From Pararhodobacter sp. (GTDB lineage: Bacteria > Pseudomonadota > Alphaproteobacteria > Rhodobacterales > Rhodobacteraceae), in the NCBI GenBank assembly GCA_020832545.1, contig JAFIEK010000004.1:1-64000 (forward strand): a DNA stretch of 64,000 nucleotides, written 5' to 3'. A model generated the notes under the pieces. It saw only the letters and a program-made list of their open reading frames with translations. It did not search any database and was not told the origin of the DNA. The position numbers and the translations under genes were made by a program. Positions within the stretch are counted from its first letter, which is position 1, and each line of letters opens with the position of its first letter. Of this stretch, positions 44,356 to 52,345 are shown piece by piece.

Positions 44356-45399
44356 TCAGTTCGCTGCCCAGGCAGCAAAACGTGCTTCAAGGTCGTCGCC
44401 GTATTCGATCCAGAAATCCGTGTCGATGAACAGCCCCTGATCAGCGTGATTCAAGACCATGCCGGGGTTTGCAGCCTGTACCGCCGGGTCAGAGTTCACC
44501 TCAGCGTTGGCGGGCGAGATCGGCCAGACGGCTGCTTGAGCCAGCAGCGGTTCGGCGTTGGTGATCCATTCGATCATGCGCATCGCTTCTTCAGTGTGTT
44601 CCGATCCCTGAACCACCGTCCAGTAGTCAATGGAATAGATCAACGTATTCCAGAGCATCTCATAAGGCTGATTCTCTTCATCGATCGCACGCAGAATGCG
44701 TCCGGTGTAGGCCAACGCATATTCAACTTCGCCCGAACCCACGAACTGCAGTGGCTGTGCACCAGCAGACCACCAGACGATATCGTCCTTGATTTCGTCC
44801 AGCATGGCAAAGGCGCGGTCCACCCCTTCCGGCGTGGACAGCACATCATATACCTCGGCGAGCGGCACGCCATCGGCCAGGAGCGCGGCTTCAAGCGTCA
44901 TCTTCGGCCCTGTCCGCATCGAACGCCTGCCGGGGAAGCGCTCGGTGTCCCAGAAGTCGACCATATTCTGGGGGCCTTCTGAAACGCGTGACGTGTCATA
45001 AAACAACGCAACCCCGAAGCCAGTCGCGCCCACGCCACATTCGTGAACGCCGGTGGGGATGAATTTGTCAGCGTTCACCACGCTCCAGTCGATGGGGGCA
45101 AAGACGCCATCTTCGCAGCCGCGCACCATTTCCGGTGCCTCGACCATGACGATATCCCAAGTCACATCGTCGGCTTCCACCATGGCGTAGATCCGCGCCA
45201 TTTCGCCGTTGTAGACGTCATCGGATACAGACACGCCAGTGGCGCGTTCATAGCCCATGAAAAGATGCTCCCGGGCGCTATCTTGATACCCTCCGCCGAA
45301 GCCGACGATGGTAAGGTCGCGCGCCGAGACGCCCGTGGCCATGGCGGCGACGAGAGGGACGGCAACAAAAACTGAAGTCCTGTAGCTTTTGGTCGACAT
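44356..45399 (-). CDS. Extracellular solute-binding protein of the polyamine-type importer
   Basis: 347 residues with a Sec signal peptide cut near VSARD. The fold matches PotD/family 1 binding proteins (LTIVGFGGGYQDS, the WDIVMVEAPEM hinge, IEWITNAEP). Residues that recognise polyamines cannot be confirmed, so the ligand may be another amine or a dipeptide-like compound. First gene of a leftward five-gene operon ending with the aminotransferase. Confidence 0.92.
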   Translation of the reverse strand: MSTKSYRTSVFVAVPLVAAMATGVSARDLTIVGFGGGYQDSAREHLFMGYERATGVSVSDDVYNGEMARIYAMVEADDVTWDIVMVEAPEMVRGCEDGVFAPIDWSVVNADKFIPTGVHECGVGATGFGVALFYDTSRVSEGPQNMVDFWDTERFPGRRSMRTGPKMTLEAALLADGVPLAEVYDVLSTPEGVDRAFAMLDEIKDDIVWWSAGAQPLQFVGSGEVEYALAYTGRILRAIDEENQPYEMLWNTLIYSIDYWTVVQGSEHTEEAMRMIEWITNAEPLLAQAAVWPISPANAEVNSDPAVQAANPGMVLNHADQGLFIDTDFWIEYGDDLEARFAAWAAN

Positions 45400-45474
45400 G
45401 GGCTGGTGTCCTTCCTTGCTGGATGCTTGCTTTTCTTTTCGTTCTCAGGTGTAGCGTTCGGCCCTAAAGCTCTC

Positions 45475-45502
45475 ATAGTAGCAATATTAATACTTTAGTC
45501 AA
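45475..45502 (-). promoter_or_regulatory. Promoter of the ABC importer operon
   Basis: On the minus strand TTGACT (complement of 45497-45502), a 16-bp spacer and TACTAT (complement of 45475-45480) form a good sigma70-type promoter about 75-100 bases before the binding-protein start. AATACTTTAGTC at 45489-45500 overlaps the -35 box and recurs as AATACTTTTAGTC at 50138-50150, so it may be an operator. Confidence 0.6.
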
Positions 45503-45733
45503 ATTTACAAGTTTTTTGCGCTGCCTGCCTTCGTGGCACAAGGTTCGGTACGGAGTGTTTGAAGAATCGCCTGAATTTTGGGCACTTCCGTTTATGACCC
45601 AGGTCACACCGCCGGGGCAGTGTGCCACAAACAAAAAGGCTGTCAGCGAGAATCACCCTCCATCGGCCTTGACCTTGATCGGTTCGGATGAATAGACATA
45701 ATGTAGCTACCTTAACACAACTAGGACTCTCAG

Positions 45734-47278
45734 ATGCCCTCATCCCCCCTGCCTGCGGCGGCAAACCCCGCGATCTGTTCGACGCCGCTTGCAGGTAATC
45801 TGTGCGACTACCAGCTCTACATCGACGGTGCCTTCGTACCCGCACAGGCCGGGGCCACCTTAGACTCCACGGATCCGGTGACATGCGCAGTATGGGCAAA
45901 GGTGGCTCGTGCTGACCCTTCGGACGTTGACCGTGCGGTGCAAGCTGCGCACCGCGCCTTCCACAACCCTGAATGGCGCGGGCTTTCGGCATCGGCCAGG
46001 GGCGCGCTGCTGCGCAAACTGGGCGACCTTATCGCCCAGAATGCCGACTGGCTGGCGCAGATCGAGATGAAGGACAATGGCAAGCTGATCGCCGAACTGT
46101 CCGTGCAGATGCGTTACCTGCCTAACTACTACTATTACTACGGTGGGCTGGCCGACAAGGTGCAGGGTGCCACGATCCCGACCGACAAACCCGGAGTTCT
46201 GAACTATACCCGATACGAGCCGATGGGCGTTGTCGCCTGCATCATGCCATGGAACTCACCGTTGCCGTTGATGGCCTTCAAGCTGGCGCCCGCGCTTGCG
46301 GCAGGTAACACCGTGGTTCTGAAGCCCTCTGAATTCACCTCGGCCTCGACGCTGGAATTCATGAAGCTGGTGGAGCTTGCAGGATTTCCCAAAGGGGTCG
46401 TCAATGTTGTTACCGGGTTTGGCCATGAGATGGGCGAGGCGCTCGTCACACATCCGATGGTCGAGCGTATCGCCTTTACCGGCGGGCCTGATGCCGGCAG
46501 GATCATCGCTGAACAGGCTGCGCGGTCGATGAAGCGCGTGTCGCTGGAACTCGGCGGCAAATCGCCCAATATCATCTTCGAAGATGCTGATCTGGATCAG
46601 GCGGTGAAAGGCGCGGTCGCGGGGATTTTTGCCGCCTCCGGGCAGACCTGCGTCGCAGGCTCGCGGTTGCTGCTGCAAAGGTCGATCCATGACGAGGTGG
46701 TGCAGCGATTGCTGGCGTTTCTTTCAGACATTCGCTTTGGGCACCCCGGTGATCCGGACACGCAGATCGCCCCAATCTCGACCGCGCCACAGATGCGCAA
46801 GATCGAGGACTACGTCGCCATCGCCCAGGCCGAGGGCGCACAACTTATTCGCGGCGGCAGGCGCGTCGAGGTCTCAGGCTACCCGGATGGCCTGTTCTAC
46901 GACCCGACGATTTTCACCGGAGTGTCGAACCGGATGCGGATTGCCCAGGAAGAGGTGTTCGGCCCGGTACTTTCCATCATCCCGTTTGAAGATGAAGATG
47001 ACGCAGTCGCAATCGCCAATGACACCATCTACGGCCTTGCGGCGGGTGTTTGGACACGCAGCCTTGACCGCGGGGTCCGCATGGCGGAACGGCTTCGCGC
47101 CGGAACCGTGTGGGTGAACAATTACCGCTCCACTTCCGTCACGTCGCCCTTCGGTGGTTTTGGCCAAAGCGGTATCGGGCGTGAGGGCGGCATGACAGCG
47201 ATACTTGATTACATGGAGCTGAAAAGCGTCTGGCTGTCGACAAATGTGGAAATTCCCAACCCCTTCATCCGGCGTTAG
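45734..47278 (+). CDS. NAD(P)-dependent aldehyde dehydrogenase
   Basis: 514 residues. Catalytic Cys306 lies in GQTCVAG and general-base Glu272 in ELGGKSPN; cofactor motif FTGGPDAGRI is seen. It would oxidise an aldehyde, perhaps the product of the aminotransferase. It is divergent from the ABC importer operon, and its stop interlocks with the convergent GntR gene (TTAG, 47275-47278). Confidence 0.93.
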   Translation: MPSSPLPAAANPAICSTPLAGNLCDYQLYIDGAFVPAQAGATLDSTDPVTCAVWAKVARADPSDVDRAVQAAHRAFHNPEWRGLSASARGALLRKLGDLIAQNADWLAQIEMKDNGKLIAELSVQMRYLPNYYYYYGGLADKVQGATIPTDKPGVLNYTRYEPMGVVACIMPWNSPLPLMAFKLAPALAAGNTVVLKPSEFTSASTLEFMKLVELAGFPKGVVNVVTGFGHEMGEALVTHPMVERIAFTGGPDAGRIIAEQAARSMKRVSLELGGKSPNIIFEDADLDQAVKGAVAGIFAASGQTCVAGSRLLLQRSIHDEVVQRLLAFLSDIRFGHPGDPDTQIAPISTAPQMRKIEDYVAIAQAEGAQLIRGGRRVEVSGYPDGLFYDPTIFTGVSNRMRIAQEEVFGPVLSIIPFEDEDDAVAIANDTIYGLAAGVWTRSLDRGVRMAERLRAGTVWVNNYRSTSVTSPFGGFGQSGIGREGGMTAILDYMELKSVWLSTNVEIPNPFIRR

Positions 47279-48072
47279 AGCCGGGGCACCCATTGCGGGC
47301 TGCTGTCGCCTTTCTCGCGCGACAGCCCCACCCGGTATTCAAAGAACTCGGGGTTGTAGTAAATCTCGATGAACTCAACGATACGCTCCTGATCGTCGAA
47401 GACGGCGCGTTTCAGGCAGATGAGTGGTGCGCCTTGCACCACATCCAGGTATTGGGCAAGCTCGGCATCGGCGGCAACGGCAGTCAGGCGTTGCTCGGCC
47501 TTGGCAAAAACAAACCCCTTTTCCTCCAGCGCGGCGATCACGGTGCGGTTGCCAAGAGTTTCCTGCGACAGAAGATAGGCTTCTGGCGGCAGGACATGCA
47601 CCACCGAATAGGAAAACGCCCGCCCCCCGGGCTGTCGCCGGGTGCGACGGATACGCAGCCCCCGCTGCCCTGATGGCGTATCAACAGCGCCCATTATATC
47701 GGGGGGCACATCAACTTCGGCGAATTCGTGCAACTCGACCTCGGTCGTTTCCTCGAACTCCCGGATATTCATCTTGAACCCTGCCATGCCGTCGCTCACC
47801 TCTGGCGGCAAAATCGTGGGGTTAACAAAGGTGCCGCGGCCCCGATGACGGGTGATCAGATTTGCCTCTTCAAGAAGAGCCATGGTGTTGCGAATGGTAA
47901 CGCGAGAGACTTCAAATTCGGCGGCCAGGTCCTGCTCGCTTGGCAACACGACGCCCTCGCGCCAGTGGCCGGCGCGAATTTTCTGTTCCAGAACAAGAAA
48001 GATGCGGTAGTAAAGTGGCAGTGCATCGCGAATGCCCTTGCCTTGCCGCACTGCCGAAAATTCGCCCGCCAT
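47275..48072 (-). CDS. GntR-family regulator with UTRA effector domain
   Basis: About 265 residues. The N-terminal winged helix (LPSEQDLAAEFEVSRVTIRNTMALLEE) and the UTRA/chorismate-lyase-like sensor domain place it in the HutC subfamily. I prefer the ATG at 48072 because GGAAG then has a six-base spacing; the ATG at 48078 abuts it. HutC-type regulators usually sense the pathway substrate and repress; this is the likely local regulator of the cluster. Confidence 0.9.
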   Translation of the reverse strand: MAGEFSAVRQGKGIRDALPLYYRIFLVLEQKIRAGHWREGVVLPSEQDLAAEFEVSRVTIRNTMALLEEANLITRHRGRGTFVNPTILPPEVSDGMAGFKMNIREFEETTEVELHEFAEVDVPPDIMGAVDTPSGQRGLRIRRTRRQPGGRAFSYSVVHVLPPEAYLLSQETLGNRTVIAALEEKGFVFAKAEQRLTAVAADAELAQYLDVVQGAPLICLKRAVFDDQERIVEFIEIYYNPEFFEYRVGLSREKGDSSPQWVPRL

Positions 48073-48086
48073 TTTCATCTTCCGAT

Positions 48087-48102
48087 TGTGTCTTGCAACA
48101 CA
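48087..48102. promoter_or_regulatory. Candidate operator upstream of the GntR gene
   Basis: TGTGT-N6-ACACA lies 15 bases before the regulator start. It contains GTGTCTTGCA, similar to the motif in the lyase/hydratase promoter. Position suits autoregulation. Confidence 0.45.
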
Positions 48103-48159
48103 GACTATAAGTGACTGGTGTGAACGCGTCCATGCAATCTACCTGAACGGGCCTGCTGA

Positions 48160-48909
48160 TCAGCGGGCAGAAAGCAACGCGGCAAGTTGCGGTGTGCAAC
48201 GGGCAAGATTTTCATCCGGCGCGATATCCAGTCGATGCAGCAGCCACCACGCCGCACACAGGTTCGACGACAGAAACGGAAGATTTTTGTCACCGGACAT
48301 GCGCAGACATGCAGGCACGGTCAGCATCCCTGTCCCGCTCATCACCACAGCATCGCAACCTTCACGCTTGACCCGGCTGAGCGCACCCGCCACCTCATCG
48401 GTCGTTAGGGCATAGGCGCGGAACTCTTCCGAAATCGTGACAACTTGCACCACCTCAGCCCCCGCTTTCCGCCAGAACGCCGCCGCCTTCTCCGTCAGCC
48501 ACTCAGGATAAGGTGAAACCAGCGCTATGCGCCCCGCCCCCAGCGCCTCAAGTGCGTGCAGGATTGCAAGGCTCGCCGTGACCACCGGATAGCCTGCTGC
48601 GTCCGTGAGGGATTCGCATAACGCCATGTCACCCTCAGGCAACAGGCGGTACGAAGGCCCGGTAAGCCCGACAATTCCTGCTGAAAGTGCAAGTGCGCCA
48701 AATCCCGCGAACCCCTCGGCGTATTGACCCGTGTAGGCGAGGTTGCGTTCGTCCAGTGTGGTGCCGGGCATGACTGGCAGACGGGCGACATGCAATCCAA
48801 TCTGATCAGGCAGCAGAAAGCGCAGCTCTGGTTCTATCGTCGGGTTCGCCGACGGCACCAGAACGGCAATCCGGGCCTGCGGGGTGAAGAGATGTTCACT
48901 GGCGATCAT
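48160..48909 (-). CDS. Maleate isomerase/Asp-Glu racemase-like protein lacking catalytic cysteines
   Basis: 249 residues related to maleate cis-trans isomerases and arylmalonate decarboxylases (VLVPSANPTIEPE start, IALVSPYPEWLTE, SSNLCAAWWLL end). In active members two cysteines, or one, sit in the loops that here read VGLTGPS and MSGTGMLT; both positions lack Cys. It may therefore be inactive, bind a substrate without racemising it, or use other chemistry. It overlaps the monooxygenase gene by four bases. Confidence 0.75.
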   Translation of the reverse strand: MIASEHLFTPQARIAVLVPSANPTIEPELRFLLPDQIGLHVARLPVMPGTTLDERNLAYTGQYAEGFAGFGALALSAGIVGLTGPSYRLLPEGDMALCESLTDAAGYPVVTASLAILHALEALGAGRIALVSPYPEWLTEKAAAFWRKAGAEVVQVVTISEEFRAYALTTDEVAGALSRVKREGCDAVVMSGTGMLTVPACLRMSGDKNLPFLSSNLCAAWWLLHRLDIAPDENLARCTPQLAALLSAR

Positions 48910-50105
48910 TGCGCTTGTACCCTTGAAGTCTGAACAAGCCGACGCGGTGGCGCCATATCCAGCATGGCTGCACGTACCAGCATTTCACGCGCCTGCACCG
49001 GGTCTGCGGACATCGTGCGCATCTGCGCCAACAAGTTAGCCCCACCCGTTATGTTGCGGTCTGTGCGCGGCAAGAGCTGCTCTTGCGCGACCTGCCGACG
49101 GCGACGGGCAGCCCGTTCCACCAGTTCCGGCGCGTTGAGCGTGATTGCCTTTGCGATCGCCCCCCCCAGTTCATAGGCATCGTGGATGCCGCAATTCATG
49201 TTCATGCCACCGCGGGTATTCGTCAGGTGCAGCGCATCGCCCATCAGAAAAACCCGGCCCGTCCCATGGCCGGAGGCAAGCATCTTCCGCGCGCCATAGA
49301 TATCGTGCTCGCGCAAGGTCAACTCGCCGGGAAACTGGGGAATGTACTGGCGCACAACCGGCATATACCATTCAGGCAGTACAACCTCTTCAGGATCGAA
49401 GCCATCGGGCAGGCGAATGATGACGCGCCAGCAATCAGGCATCTGCAACAAGCTGATTGAACTGTTGTCGGGCGAAAAAATGTAACTGACCTGCCCCAAT
49501 CCCGGTATGATATCCGAGAGCGGATCGGTTACCACCAACCTGAGAACCTGCCCGGGGTAGGCGCTGCCCTCCAGCGCAAGGCCAAGCGCATCGCGCACCG
49601 TGCTATGCGCACCATCTGCGGCCAGAACATAGTCGGCTGCGATCTCACGTTTCGCGCCCGATGCTTCAACATAGCGAACCATGACATCATTGGTCTGTTG
49701 GGCTACATTCAGAAACGTGCAGCCAAAACGCACTTCTCCGCGCGGGCCGCGTTTCAGTTTGTCCAGCAGCAGCTGCGTCAGCGCCGATTGTTCCAGATGC
49801 AATCTGTGCGGGAACGGGGTGTCGCTTACCAGCAGGTCATGGTCGAACTGCGCCAGCACCGCGCCAGCGGCTGTGCGATACTGGATGCGGTCCGCCACGC
49901 GCCCCATCTGCATCATTGGCCCAAGAACGCCGAACTCGCTCAGAATTTCCAGGGTCGGTGGCTGAAAGGTTGAGGCCTTCGACGCCGTGCTAAGAGCCTC
50001 ACGCTTTTCCAATACGATGCAGTCGATGCCAAAACCGGCAAGACAGACGGCTGCCGACAGCCCGACAGGCCCCGCCCCGACGATGATGACCTGAGTGCGC
50101 TCCAT
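48906..50105 (-). CDS. FAD-dependent aromatic-type monooxygenase
   Basis: 399-residue class A flavoprotein hydroxylase. The FAD site VIIVGAGPVGLSAAVCL, the DG motif LAADGAHSTVRDAL and the GD motif VFLMGDALHLTNTRGGMNMNCGIHDA are intact. It resembles MhpA/UbiH-type hydroxylases that act on aromatic or N-heterocyclic rings with NAD(P)H. It leads a two-gene leftward operon with the isomerase-like gene. Confidence 0.9.
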   Translation of the reverse strand: MERTQVIIVGAGPVGLSAAVCLAGFGIDCIVLEKREALSTASKASTFQPPTLEILSEFGVLGPMMQMGRVADRIQYRTAAGAVLAQFDHDLLVSDTPFPHRLHLEQSALTQLLLDKLKRGPRGEVRFGCTFLNVAQQTNDVMVRYVEASGAKREIAADYVLAADGAHSTVRDALGLALEGSAYPGQVLRLVVTDPLSDIIPGLGQVSYIFSPDNSSISLLQMPDCWRVIIRLPDGFDPEEVVLPEWYMPVVRQYIPQFPGELTLREHDIYGARKMLASGHGTGRVFLMGDALHLTNTRGGMNMNCGIHDAYELGGAIAKAITLNAPELVERAARRRRQVAQEQLLPRTDRNITGGANLLAQMRTMSADPVQAREMLVRAAMLDMAPPRRLVQTSRVQAQ

Positions 50106-50137
50106 CCCAGTTCCTTCCTGCTTGCGCCCTTTTGAGC

Positions 50138-50181
50138 AATACTTTTAGTCGTGCAATAGTTTGTTGTCTCATACAAGATAC
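50138..50181. promoter_or_regulatory. Repeat motifs upstream of the monooxygenase operon
   Basis: AATACTTTTAGTC (50138-50150) repeats the motif overlapping the importer promoter, and the minus strand holds GTATCTTGTA (50172-50181), like the motifs near the lyase and GntR genes. Confidence 0.35.
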
Positions 50182-50348
50182 TTTTGCGCGGGATGCCCTG
50201 TCAAAGAAGTTTCATCCAGCGGTGCAGAAGCAGACGATGCGCTGAAAAACGCGATAAAAGACCATGGCGCCGACGATGTTTGGATCGGATGCACGCGCAA
50301 CCCTTCGGCCCTTCGCAGGAGCCCTGATCAACGCGCTGGCCGAGCGGG

Positions 50349-50470
50349 GCCGGCACGACGCTCTATCTTCCGGCAAAGGTGCCGGGCGTGCTGTTCAGTG
50401 TCGGTGATACCCAGACGGCTCAGGGCGAGGGTGAAGTCTGCGGCACGGCCATCGAAAACCCAATCGGGCG
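50349..50470 (+). pseudogene. Remnant of an acetamidase/formamidase (FmdA/AmdA) gene
   Basis: The frame reads AGTTLYLPAKVPGVLFSVGD, then TQTAQGEGEVCGTAIE. This matches the conserved core of FmdA/AmdA formamidases (LYLPVxVPGALFSxGD and GDGEVCGTAIE). Only about 40 residues remain; neither the N-terminal half nor the rest of the C-terminus can be found in frame. It lies between the monooxygenase promoter and the MarR gene, close to a second amide locus. Confidence 0.75.
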
Positions 50471-50516
50471 ATTTCGTTTCACTTCCCGCACTGCATTTTC
50501 AGTGATCCGTCAGGTT

Positions 50517-50545
50517 GCACCAGCACGGATTTCTGGTGCTGGTGC
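50517..50545. terminator. Hairpin downstream of the MarR gene
   Basis: GCACCAGCAC (50517-50526), nine-base loop, GTGCTGGTGC (50536-50545): a perfect 10-bp stem just after the minus-strand MarR stop. No T-tract, so factor-dependent or processing function is possible. Confidence 0.5.
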
Positions 50546-50559
50546 AGGCGATTCAACCG

Positions 50560-50985
50560 TCAAAATGCAATCGATTTCAGAGCGTTGTGCAGAAGGTTTG
50601 CTTTGTCCGCCCCAAGGCGCTCAAGCAGCTCGGCCTCCTGCTCCTGCACGAACTGCCGCACGCGATCTCGTTTGCGTTCACCCAACGCCGAAAGAACCAA
50701 GTGCACGAGTCGGTGATCTTCCTGCGATACCTGTCGCTGTACAAGGCCGTCCGCAACCATACGGTCCACCAGCTTGGTTAGCGTCGGCGGGGCCAGCAGC
50801 ACTGTTTCTGCCAGCCGTCCCATGGTCATCGAACTTTCTTCGCCGATTGCTTCCAGAATGCGCCATGCTTCAACCTGAACGCCCTCGTCCTTCAGTTTGC
50901 GGCTGAGTTCCTGATGCACGTTGCGATGCGCCGCCGCCAGCGCGTAGGAAAGATAGCCGGTTACTGCAGCACGCTCGCCACTCAT
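50560..50985 (-). CDS. MarR-family transcriptional regulator
   Basis: 141-residue winged-helix regulator. The DNA-binding region MTMGRLAETVLLAPPTLTKLVDRMVADGLVQRQ and wing DHRLVHLVLSALG are standard MarR. AAAGGAATTGCAAG precedes the ATG. It is divergent from the amide locus and may repress it in response to an aromatic or amide ligand. Confidence 0.9.
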   Translation of the reverse strand: MSGERAAVTGYLSYALAAAHRNVHQELSRKLKDEGVQVEAWRILEAIGEESSMTMGRLAETVLLAPPTLTKLVDRMVADGLVQRQVSQEDHRLVHLVLSALGERKRDRVRQFVQEQEAELLERLGADKANLLHNALKSIAF

Positions 50986-51077
50986 CTTGCAATTCCTTTG
51001 ATCGCGGCGCTTGGCCGCTTCGATATTCTGAATTTAGTTGACGAGGAAAGCAATTTCAATTGCACTGACGCAGACGA

Positions 51078-52232
51078 ATGGGGAAATGGCTGATGTCTGC
51101 ACTTTATCCTGCGCGTGACCGCGGATATCGACTGCTGCCTGAGACGGTGGCGAGTCCCCATGATGATCTGGTGCTCTCGCCGAAGTCGGCCTTTCGCGTT
51201 GCCCTGGCAATCCCATTGTGCGGATCAGCCGGGCTGTGGGCACCGTCCTGCATCGCGGCGGCCCAGCTTGCGGTGGCGGAACTGAACCGCGGTCGTGGTA
51301 TATGCGGGCTTCCGGTTGAACTTGTTATGATCGACAGTGCGGTCGAGGCAACGGTTCCGGTTGATGCGCTGATCGATTCACTGATCGATCTTGGCGCGGT
51401 CGATGCCATAGTCGGCATGCATATCAGCGCGATCCGTCAGCGGTTGAGCAAGATCATCCAGTCCCGCATTCCCTATATCTACACGCCGCTCTATGAGGGC
51501 GGAGAGCGCGCACCCGGCATCTTTGCCATTGGCGAGACACCGTCTGAGCAGGTTGGCCCGGCGATGGAGCGCCTGCAAGCCATTTATCGGCCACGCCGCT
51601 GGGCGATGATCGGAAATGACTATGTCTGGCCACGAACCTCGCACGGCTATGCCAAACAGCATCTGCAAAAGCTCGGCGTGACGCTGGTTTACGAACGCTA
51701 CCTGCCTTTCGGCCTAGGCGATATGACCTGCGAGGTCGAGTCGCTGGCAGCAAGCCGCGCTGATGCGCTGCTGTTGTCCATGGTCGGGCAGGACGCGGTC
51801 GATTTCAACCGCGCTTTCGGGCAAGCTGGACTGGACCGGCAGATGTTCCGCCTGTGCTGCGCGGTTGAAGAAAACGGCCTCCTTGCCATCGGCCCTGACA
51901 ATCTCAAGCGGCTGTTCTCGGCGGCGTCCTACTTCGGGGCCCTCAGGACCGATGTGAATGCCTGCTTCCGTGAAGCCTATCACGGGTTCCACGGAGACCG
52001 CGCGCCCATGCTCAACGCGCTGGGGCAATCAACATATGAGGGGCTGCATTTCCTGCACACGCTGCTTGAGCGTGTTCCCGAGGGCTGGCGCGACGCGACA
52101 GGGCCGATGGCCCGGCGCTTGCGGCACCGGTCGGCGCGCTGGCTGGGCGGCGATGATGAAACTGCGGTGCGCCCCATCTACCTCGCCCGCGCTGACGGGA
52201 TGCTGTTCAACATCAGCGAGAAGCTCGGATGA
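51078..52232 (+). CDS. AmiC/UrtA-like ligand-binding protein without signal peptide
   Basis: 384 residues of the type I periplasmic-binding fold (VALAIPLCGSAGLWAPS, AAAQLAVAELNRGRG, RRWAMIGNDYVWPRT). No signal peptide is visible, so it is probably cytoplasmic like AmiC, which senses short amides and controls amidase expression through AmiR. An ATG at 51093 (after GGGGA) is an alternative start. It is read in the same direction as the amide operon. No AmiR-type antiterminator is visible next to it. Confidence 0.82.
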   Translation: MGKWLMSALYPARDRGYRLLPETVASPHDDLVLSPKSAFRVALAIPLCGSAGLWAPSCIAAAQLAVAELNRGRGICGLPVELVMIDSAVEATVPVDALIDSLIDLGAVDAIVGMHISAIRQRLSKIIQSRIPYIYTPLYEGGERAPGIFAIGETPSEQVGPAMERLQAIYRPRRWAMIGNDYVWPRTSHGYAKQHLQKLGVTLVYERYLPFGLGDMTCEVESLAASRADALLLSMVGQDAVDFNRAFGQAGLDRQMFRLCCAVEENGLLAIGPDNLKRLFSAASYFGALRTDVNACFREAYHGFHGDRAPMLNALGQSTYEGLHFLHTLLERVPEGWRDATGPMARRLRHRSARWLGGDDETAVRPIYLARADGMLFNISEKLG

Positions 52233-52251
52233 TCCCGGCTGCGGGGTTTTG

Positions 52252-52300
52252 TTGAAACGGAAAATAAATTACTTGAAACGGAAAATGATTCCCGTTTAGA
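52252..52300 (+). promoter_or_regulatory. Tandem TTGAAACGGAAAAT repeats and promoter
   Basis: The 14-mer TTGAAACGGAAAAT occurs at 52252-52265 and 52273-52286, 21 bp apart (two helical turns). An inverted half-site CCCGTTT follows at 52291-52297. TTGAAA (52273) with a 16-bp spacer to TTTAGA (52295-52300) is a possible promoter. It precedes the flotillin-like gene and likely controls the amide operon. Confidence 0.6.
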
Positions 52301-52345
52301 CTGCGTCGAAGATCGGGGCGGGCCCCGCGACTGCAGGAGGGCGTC

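Noticed and set aside
50161-50348. Extension of the formamidase remnant to the left
   Set aside because: No frame there matches the family, so the pseudogene call is limited to the recognisable core.
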